Positions 55,897 to 64,000 of a DNA stretch of 64,000 nt are shown here, in pieces. The stretch lies in contig NC_079492.1 in NCBI RefSeq assembly GCF_020520425.1, positions 105,745,157 through 105,809,156 of the forward strand. Direction: 5' to 3'. How positions within the stretch are numbered: position 1 is the first letter of the stretch; the number at the start of each line of letters is the position of its first letter. Both the position numbers and the translations under genes were made by a program. The notes under the pieces are model-generated. The model made no database searches. It was not told the DNA's origin and worked only from the letters and a program-made list of their open reading frames with translations. Source of the stretch: Spinacia oleracea (lineage: Eukaryota; Streptophyta; Magnoliopsida; Caryophyllales; Amaranthaceae).

Positions 55897-56152
55897 GTAT
55901 ACATCTCAGTCTCAGCCAACAAAACAACAAAATAGGCTAAATACAAACACTAAAAGACAAAGCACAACAATGACATTGTGCTTTTTGGTTTTTGTATGTG
56001 AAAAAATGGCGATTGTTTTTATTAAAATGGTGTTAGTTTTTGAAAAATAGCGTATGTTTTTTTTAAATGGCGTCTGTTTTTGAAAAATGACGTTTGTTTT
56101 TAGTGCTTGTCTTTTCCCTATTTTGTCATTTTGTGGGCTGAGATGTATTTTG
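55897..56152. repeat. Foldback element with internal TTTTTGAAAAATGGCGT repeats
   Basis: Left arm ACATCTCAGTCTCAGCCAAC (55901 on) pairs with the reverse of GTGGGCTGAGATGTATTTT (56133-56151). The arms extend about 50-60 bp with mismatches. The loop has four diverged 25-bp units around GTTTTTGAAAAATGGCG (55990-56100). Confidence 0.65.
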
Positions 56153-56189
56153 GAAAACATATCTGATATTGACATCTCCGTTCTCGTAT

Positions 56190-56302
56190 CGTATCACATC
56201 TACTTTTTCAATAAAATAACAATTGATAATCAAACAACCACTTATCACCTAAAACTTTGTACAAAGATAAGTGTAACGAGTAATTTGGGACGGATGGAGT
56301 AG
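56190..56302. mobile_element. Stowaway right-end fragment
   Basis: Ends TTTGGGACGGATGGAGTA, the usual right end of a Stowaway, after an AACTTTGTACAAAG-like stretch. The matching left end is missing. Confidence 0.5.
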
Positions 56303-56351
56303 GTCTTAGGTGAGATTGATAAAAAAAAATTGACAAAAAATTAGATTAATA

Positions 56352-56789
56352 CTAGTTTAGATCCCGTGCACGCACGAATTTTGATTTTTTTTTTTCACAA
56401 AATATTAAATTTAATATCTCCCAAACTACTGCATAGTTATACCATTTTTAACATATCCGTTTAAATTTATTCATCTAATATGCATATTTAAAATGCTAAT
56501 ATGACAATTTACAAAAATATTGAGTGATATATTTTCCATTATTAATATAGCGATTTGATTAAAATATTACCAATTTAGAATAATTATTATTACGTCGTAT
56601 CTATTATTGCCATAATTTATAAATTGAAATTTGTTTCAATACATAAATAGTTTTTATAAAAAAAAGTAGAGAATAAAAATAAAATAAAACAGACAGAGTT
56701 TTTTTGGAAAGTGATTTTTGACGGAAAAAAATCGCACCAGGAATTGACACATGTCATTTCTGGTGTCTCTTTTAGTATATAGTAATAGA
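56352..56789 (-). mobile_element. Non-autonomous Helitron, 438 bp
   Basis: Minus strand: starts TCTATTACTATATACTAAAA after A, and ends with hairpin TTCGTGCGTGCACGGGATC before CTAG. A TCTA tandem at the start leaves the exact first base uncertain by up to 8 bp. Confidence 0.75.
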
Positions 56790-56922
56790 TAGATAGATTA
56801 TCAAATTTTACTAATGTAGATTACATATTTTGATAATTTATATGAAAATATCCCTTAATATGTTACACTTGCCAATCATGAAGATTAACTGGGCGGAGCT
56901 GAGGAACAGTCCGTATCTATTA

Positions 56923-57167
56923 CTCCCTCCGTCCCGGAATACTTGACCTGTTTTCCTTATCGGGCCGTCCCTTAATACTTGACCTGTTTCTAAAAATGGA
57001 AATATTCTAACAATATTATATTATTTCTCACTCCACCCTATTAACCCACTTACCCCCCTACTCCATACAAAAAATACTTAAAAATTCAACCCCTACTCTC
57101 CCCCAACCCCACCTCTTAATCCACCTTCCACTAACTATATTAAAATAATACCCACTATACTCTATTA
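56923..57167. mobile_element. Truncated Stowaway MITE next to the DCD gene
   Basis: Left end CTCCCTCCGTCCCGGAATAC after TA, and the body matches 18907-19232 (CCACTAACTATATTAAAA). The last 70 bp or so, including the right terminal repeat, are gone. It ends about 120 bp before the putative first exon end of the DCD gene. Confidence 0.8.
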
Positions 57168-57199
57168 GTTCTTTGTCAACAATTCACGAGGTATATTTA

Positions 57200-58921
57200 G
57201 GTCATTCCATTTCTCTCTCCCACTAGAATTTTCATCTACTTATCTGAGTTATCTCTACTCCAAATCGCCTGGTTGTCTCGATTTCGCAGGTACGATCGCA
57301 CTTCACTCCTTCAGATCTTTGTAATTTTTCTATCCGTACTGTTATCGCTTCGGGTATACCTTTGATTTTCTAGTTTGTTTTCTGGAATCTTAAATTTCCC
57401 CCAATTTTGTTTTTCTTATTAATTTTTTTACGCATAATAATGATGGAGAAATCGAGGCACTGTACGATATGATTTATGCTCTACCGATTCTCCTTCTTGA
57501 TTGTTGCTGGGGAATCCATTGCTTTTGGTCGATTTTTTTCCTTCAGAATTTCTTAGAACTAATGTGTTTAGGGTTATCGCTAATGATTTATTTGGTGTGA
57601 CGTTTTGAATTTTCGAATCAGGTATGAAATTATGATCTGTTTCCTTTTCGATTGTGCTCAAATATTCTTCTGTGGAGATTAATGTATAAATTATCAAGGT
57701 GGTTGGTGAATGGCGATTACAATGTTGTTGCGGTTGTGGATGCTAAACTTTTAGAAATTGCGAGCCTTTGCTGAAGTTGAAGCTGTATAAAACTTCAGTC
57801 GTCGTGTCATAAGATTATTTGACATATAAACCGTTGATAATTATTCATGCATTCTCTGAGGTCTGACCATTTATTGCCTTTTGGAATTAGGAAGCATTAA
57901 GTTTTAGATTTTGTGGTGTTCCAAGATCGCCAATTAGGCATATTACTTTAGAACTGAAAGGTTAGCTGCTTGGCTATGCGCTTTATTGCTGTATATTGTG
58001 AAAACATCTAATCTCAGTTACAATTGTCTTAGCCTTGTTTTTCTTCTTGTCATCTATGAATTTGAAGTTCTGAATGCAAACGATGTTGACATTTGCAAAA
58101 GGTAGCTTATTTAATTAGCTATCATTTCAAACATTTTAAGATAGCTAAAAGAAGTTAATTTTACTTGTTAGGTCTTCTTGACATTCAATTTTTTTTTTAT
58201 CACTAGTTGGTTCCTTGTGGAGCTGTAGAGCTATTTCTGGATACTATACTGTTTGGTGTTTCACCTCTAATTTTGTACATTTCCTAAGCTGAATTTATCA
58301 ATAAAGCCCCCCCTGCGCCTGCTGATTTTAATCACAATGCTGTGATGCTCTTCACCACTTAGACCCTATTTGAAAAAGAGTTGTTTGCTGTTAGCTAAAA
58401 TTGATTGTTAAAGCTTGGTTGGCCAGCTCGTTGTATTTGCTAACTACTTGTAGTTAATTGCTTTTGCTGATCATGAGTGTTTGAAAGTTGTTAATTAGTT
58501 GTTTGGAAGTTGCTAATTAGTTGTTTGAAAGTGTAAAACTAGGATAAGTCATTTAATTAGCGACCAACAAAAAGTTCTTTCTACAACTCTACAAGCTTCA
58601 TGTTTAAGGGCTTGCAAGGAGCCTATTGGCCCCAGCAATCTCATTCAATAAGCTATTTATCAAACACCTTAACTGAATTTTATTTTGCTGCTCAAACAGC
58701 TAGTCGTTCCAAATAAAATACGGAGTACAGCTCTTTGCCTAACATCCCCTTATTGTGTTTCAAAATACACAATTTGTGCAACCTTTCTAGGAAGTGGTAT
58801 TGGGCAAACTCCGTTGATTGTTTCCACAAGTGAACATTACCATTAGATGTTCCTTTCTTTGTGGTTTGTCAGATGTTTCAAAATTTATCCTAGGGTGTTT
58901 GATGATGCCATGCAGGTTGAA
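57200..58921 (+). other. 5' UTR exon and leader intron of the DCD gene (inferred)
   Basis: A pyrimidine-rich stretch ending TTTCGCAG/GTACGATC at 57289/57290 fits a non-coding first exon. The coding exon begins after GATGCCATGCAG at 58915, giving a leader intron of about 1.6 kb. Inside the intron, 58364-58715 has hAT-like CTATTTGAAAAAGAG and CTCAAACAGCTAG ends and may be a decayed MITE. Transcript evidence is needed for the first exon. Confidence 0.45.
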
Positions 58922-61900
58922 ATGGTTGGTAGCAGAGGAAAGGGATCAAGATCGAAACTTAAAGGTCTTGCATCTGGGCCTGTAAAGCCAGAGCCTGTGA
59001 AGATCATTTTTGATGAATCTTCTGATGGTCTTTTAGATGGAGAGGTTGGAAAGACTGATACTTTGAACTCAGAAATGAATTCATTAGAGGAGGAACAGAT
59101 GGATGAGATAATCTTTGGATCTGTTAGTGGTGATGGACTTGAAGGAAAGGATCCAAATTCTCAAGAAGTCAATGATAGGGAAAAGGATGGTGTGACAGAG
59201 ATGGATGTTAACAGAAGTGAAGATTTTTGTTCACATGAAGGAACAATAAAGGATGTGAATGAGGTGAGTGGTGGAAGTGATGCGACTGCTGATGTAAGTG
59301 CTGAGGACAATGAAGAAAAAACTAATAAAATGAAGGCAGAGGAAGAACATGAGGCAAGGAAGAATGATAAGGAGGAGGAAGATGAAGCACCAGTGATGTT
59401 TAAGCTTGGCCATGATGATGCTTGTGCTGGGGATGAAAGGAAGAGTCCCGTGGTGTCCCTAGAAGGTGTGCCAACTGATAAAGAAGGTTTGGCTTTTTCT
59501 GATCATGTAATAATGGAAAACATGACAGATGATCTGGAATATCTCATAGAACCAAGTAAGCTTGATTTGGAAGAGCCAATAGGCCATCTTTCAGACAGGG
59601 GACATGAAGAGAATGTAAAAGAAAATGCAAACTCTACTAATGAAGTCAAGGAAAACACTGGGCAGGTCATTAGACCCAAGAGGAAAGCAGGAAAGAAAAA
59701 GGTGGTTAAGAAAAAAATTATGGTACGGAAGCCAAAGGAAGTTGAAGCTGGAAAAAATGATAAGAAACCAGAGGAAGTGGAAGCACCAATGAAGTTTGAG
59801 CTTGACAATAATGATACTGGTACTGCGGATGAAAGCAAGAGTTCAGAGGTAAACATGGCAGATAATCTGGAAAATCACAAAGAACCAAGTAAGCTTGACA
59901 CGGAGGAACCAATAAGAACTCTTTCAGACAGGGGGGAAGAAGAACAAATAAAAGAAAATGCAAGCATTATTAATGAAGTGAAAGAAGTCACTGGACAAGT
60001 CAATAGACCCAAGAGGAAAATCATGAAGAAAAAGGTGGTTAAAAAGAAGATGGTACAGAGGCATGCTAGAGCTGCAAATGAAGAACTGCTACAACTTTCT
60101 GACGAGAACAATGCATTTGGTGAAGCATGCAAAGCAGATACCAACGGACAAGTAAACAATGAAGACCTGTCGGATGGACCTTGCAAAGTAGGCACCAAAG
60201 ATCATGTAAACAATGAAGACCTATCAGATGAAGTGTGCAAAGTAGACACCAACGAGCATGTAAATAATGAAAACCCGTCAGTTGAAGCATGCAAAACAGA
60301 CAAAAATGAACATGCAAATAATGAAGAGGCTGAAGTGAAACCATCTGTGAAGTTCAATAGGAAACTGAAAATTATTAGGAAAAAGAAGACTCCAGGTACA
60401 GCAACTGCGCAAGATGCTCACAGGCCTCAATCGGGAAATGAAGAAACAAGGATTGTCAAGCATGTAGGAGTTAATGAGCCAGACGGGAAAAATGGTGAGG
60501 TGGGAAAATCAGGGGATAAGGGTCTCTTAAAGAGGAGTCAAAAGAAAAAGTTTACTAAAAAGGTCTCCCAGGAAGGGGTTCCTGAAGACGTAAATAGGTC
60601 CAAACCATCCAAGGAGGGCAAATCATCTAAAAGGATTGATAGCATGGGGATGATATTCATGTGCAGTTCAGAAACAAAGAAGGACTGTTACCAATACAAA
60701 ATTTTAGGGCTACCTGCTGGCAAGAAAGATATGGTTTCGAAAATTTACCAGGGCATGAGACTTTTCCTATTTGATATTGACCTGAGAATGCTGTATGGAA
60801 TTTACAAGGCTGCTGCTCCTGGGGGCTACAATATTGAACCCAGGGCATTCAAGTCCCAATATCCTTCTCAGGTTTGTCTGACACCGAGCTTCTCTTACTT
60901 GCTTTCCCATCTTTATTATTTGATTCCTTTGCGGAGAGATTTCTTTAGAGAAGTATGTATGACAATGGAAGTTGGAGATGTGAAGGTGTCATGGGGAGAA
61001 GCATAACTTGTAATGTGGGTGGACTGCTTGGTTGAATCTTTTTGAGGAGCTAGGTAGCAAATCCATTTCAGTAAATACTTCTCACATCTGAAAGAGACAT
61101 CTGCTGTGCGTGTAGTTACCGTGGCAGCTGTGTGCTTTAAACTAGCTGCTGAATCTGTTCACTTTCTATGCTTCTGCCAGTATTCAGTTCCTCTGTTGTG
61201 TTGACTGAATTAGTTTCGCTGTTGGCAAATTAAAACTATGAACTACATTTGAATCATTACTATAGTCAGTTTAGTGTAGGAAGTGCTATCTGGTATGCAT
61301 CTGGTATGCTCTTTCAGATGCCTGTCTGATACTGGCCAGCTCATCTGTCTGCTTGTTAGGTGCATGGGTCATGCTCCTTAATCACTGAATCAGCAGGACA
61401 CAAATTAGACAAATATTTTAGACACTGATTTGATTAAGAATAGTTATGGAATAATTGAAGGATGAATAGTGCATTCCATTACGGTTGGTTAGAAAGTTGA
61501 GAAATTGAAATTTGCGTTTCAATGTGATTGATGAGAATTTATAACTATATCAGTATATTGGCTTAGACTAGATAGGGTTAGGGCTACTTGTGTATTTTTT
61601 CCTTGGTGGGATACTGGGATCCGTAATAGGTTACTTTTGTTGCTTGTTCGAAAACTTATGGTCTTTGGTGTGGGCATGTTTGAGAGTCTTGAACTCTTGA
61701 TTGTTTTGTCCGTTCAAGGAATCAGTGTGAGGCTAAGCACGCTAGGACTAGGGCATTACTACGGTATGTAGCCATGTGGTAGTAACTAACATGGTCAATT
61801 ATTGTGTTTCTTATCTATAAGCTGGCTGAGTAGATTTGGTGGCAGTTTGGCAGCAACTTCTCCAAGTGAGAAATAGAAACTTGGGCAAACATAGGTTTTG

Positions 61901-64000
61901 GGAGAAGTAGAAAATGACTCCCAAGAAGCCCAAAGCAGTTTCTACAGGCCCCAGAAATAGAAGCTCCAAATACAAGCTTCTCAATTATGATTTCTGGGGG
62001 AGCACTTGCTTCCACTTAATGAAAACTGCAGTGGACCATATTACCCTTGTTTAAAGAATGAATGACTCATATGTCCACCTAAGAAATCCATTTTTACTAC
62101 CACCGTCACTTCCCCTTCACAAAATCTACAAATCTACAATAATGGCCCAACTCATTCCATTCCCTCTCTCCTTTCCTCAATTCTCATACCCTTTCTCTCA
62201 AATTTCAAAACTCATCATCTGAATTAAAAATATATAATATAAAAAGAATTGGAACATGCATCTCCATTGGCATGACCACGACGCAGCGCAGCAATCACAT
62301 ACCCTCTTGGTTCTCCTGTGAACTGCACAAGTGAACGAGATAGGACAGCTGTCCGATCAATTGTGGGTGGTGATTTATCCTCTCATTTTCCATTTTATTT
62401 TTTTGGCATTCAATTCAATGGGGTTTGTACCAGAAACTCTTATTTGAGTTCTTATATGAAATTAACATATAAGTTCCAACAATGAAGTAGGGAATGAGGT
62501 TTTGTTTAAAAATTGAAGTTGTGAAGTGTATGATACGGGTTAAAAATCTTAGAATTTCGCAGGTTGGTAGTCATAAGATGGTGAAAATTAAGCACTGCTG
62601 TGAAAAATAAATAAATTAAACACTCCATATTATTAGCAAAAAGTTAGAAAATGTAGAACAACATGCCAAACAGTTTGAGTTTCTTAGAATTACTTCTATA
62701 ATTTTGTGGCCAAACACCCTCATAGTTTCACAAGAAACAGTTTCTGAAAAACTACTTCTAGGAAATAGAAGTTGTTTTTTAGAAACTTGACAAAACAGGC
62801 CCTTGATCTTCACCGATTAACTTTTCTTCTTTCCTTTATTGGATTCTCCTTTGTACGAATCACCGTTGTCTGATAGACATTGTAGTGATTGCATTGATTT
62901 TTGAAGGTGATAGTGTAGGATATGACTAATGGCGAGTTTTAGATTCTGCAGTTGGGCAAAATGTCTGCTTATTTTGTGATTTTTTTTGGTATGGCTTTAA
63001 CCTTTATGGAACCTTATCTCTTAATAACATGTTGGCGACCTTTGTCTTTCTCCAGCTTGCTGTGTTGCACAATGCACGATCCTTATCTTTTACTTTGATT
63101 CTCCAGCTATGTTAATTAGACTCAACTGATATGTCAGATATTTTAATTTTGAATCAACAGTTTTTCTGCAAAACCGATACACGTGTTATTGCTAAATTCA
63201 GTTATTTCTTTGAAAACATTGCATGTTTTATGGTCCTCATTGATCTATCAATTGTCTACAGACTCTATAGTCTATATGAACTTTTTGAATTCCGGGTATT
63301 TGACTTGGGCACTTGAAGTGATTTGAAGAGTTTGAGTAGTATGGGCTCTCCTGTGTAAAGATCTTATTGTATACATGGAACTTTGGCTGCCTTAGGAGAA
63401 GGGACACTGAAATCCAAACTTTGCTTCTGGCAGGTTCGTTTTGCCGTCCTTGAAGATTGTGTGCCATTAGCAGAGGAGAGATTCAAAAATGTCCTCAAGG
63501 ATAATTACTACACGAAGAACAAGTTTGATTGCCAGCTGAACAGTAAGCAGGTCTCAGACAAAGTGTTTTCGTGCTTAAAGTTTCTATATCTCGTCATCGG
63601 GCCGTGACTGCTCACTCTTTTGCAATTGGTCTTAAACTTTTGTTTGCCTCTTTAACCCCACAAACAGGTGAAGAACTTGTGTAAGCTTTTCCATGAAGCC
63701 AACAAGAAAGCCGAATCCCAAAAAGCAAGTGGGAGCCGAAGACCAGCTGACACCGGTTTATCTGCAAGGCGGGACAAGAAGAGAAAAAGGGCAGAGGATA
63801 TCCGTAGGGGAGCAGCTACACCTGTAGAGCGGGAAAGAAGCCGTCGAAGGGCACATGTAGAATTAAGGCGTGCGCCTGTGGTCATAGATGACAGAAGCCG
63901 GCGGAGGGCTAGGGAAGAAATAACAAGACATGCTCCTATGGTCATAGATGACAGAAGTTGGAGAAGGACTCGGGAACAAATAAGGCATGCTCCTGTTGTC
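58922..64000 (+). CDS. DCD-domain protein, 3' end beyond window
   Basis: Exons 58922-60871 (650 codons), 63434-63550 (39) and 63668 to the window end (111), all in phase. I start at MVGSRGKGSRSKLKG because a GCAG acceptor lies 6 bp upstream; an in-frame ATG at 58847 would require reading through that acceptor. The DCD (Development and Cell Death) domain spans residues 575 to about 705: GMIFMCSSETKKDCYQYKIL, GLPAGKKDMVSKIYQG, MRLFLFDIDLRMLYGIYKAA, PSQVRFAVLEDCVPLAEERF and LNSKQVKNLCKLF. DCD proteins are plant-specific and linked to stress and cell-death responses; no biochemical activity is established. The 570-residue N-terminus is acidic and repetitive, with a near 100-residue duplication (about 155-268 and 287-378, each ending PKRK..KKKVVKKK) and four 21-residue repeats (402-469). 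Arg-rich HAPVVIDDRSRRRAREE repeats begin near 745 and run off the window. Intron 60872-63433 has a transposon-end-like AACAGGCCC at 62795. Confidence 0.88.

Noticed and set aside
58847-58921. Earlier ATG for the DCD protein (MFLSLWFVRCFKIYPRV)
   Set aside because: A good acceptor, ATGCCATGCAG, separates it from the conserved MVGSRGKGS start, and the extension looks like intron sequence.
60901-61006. C-terminal extension of the first DCD coding frame past 60871
   Set aside because: The DCD domain continues in the exon at 63434 after a consensus donor (CAG/GTTTGT). The read-through tail is intron.
62616-62813. 65-codon minus frame in the DCD intron
   Set aside because: Probably transposon debris ending AACAGGCCC. 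No matching second end was found, so I did not list it separately.

Overview
This is a 64 kb piece of a repeat-rich plant nuclear chromosome. The evidence is U12-free GT-AG introns, a chloroplast cyclic-electron-flow protein, GT47 cell-wall glycosyltransferases, a plant DCD-domain protein and a nuclear-type tRNA-Gly. It also holds Stowaway, Helitron, CACTA, Mutator, LINE and Gypsy-type repeats. The genes read as eudicot. A Caryophyllales species is my guess only, from the abundant Stowaway ends beginning CTCCCTCCGTCCC.

Layout. 1-3420 has degraded gene pieces on the minus strand: a TBL O-acetyltransferase fragment and SPRY/RanBPM fragments. 3424-5886 is a TIR element filled by a 1.7 kb A/T-only heptamer array. 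6717-23281 is a nest. A PIF/Harbinger-like TIR element (TSD TTA) was invaded by a young gag-only Gypsy-type LTR element, which itself holds a solo LTR. It was also invaded by a 5 kb Mutator-like element, which carries a Stowaway MITE and a Helitron.

23285-30235 is a genic island: a RAB5IP/OPTI-family ER membrane protein (plus strand, 4 exons) faces a PGR5-like thylakoid protein (minus strand, 7 exons), followed by tRNA-Gly(UCC). 32299-36887 holds a complete GT47 xyloglucan-type glycosyltransferase and a broken tandem copy, surrounded by Helitrons.

39249-54740 is a second, deeper nest. A small Mutator-like element (9-bp TSD) was split by a 12.3 kb CACTA element (TSD TCT). The CACTA contains a related Mutator-type MITE and an L1-like LINE, and the LINE is split by a Helitron. 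A solo LTR lies beside the CACTA. The CACTA interior also carries exon-like host fragments, including one F-box/LRR-type repeat exon.

54791-57170 is a run of small repeats. 57240-64000 is a DCD-domain gene on the plus strand that runs off the window end. The host genes are unrelated housekeeping or cell-wall functions, not an operon or cluster. The only functional grouping is the GT47 tandem pair.
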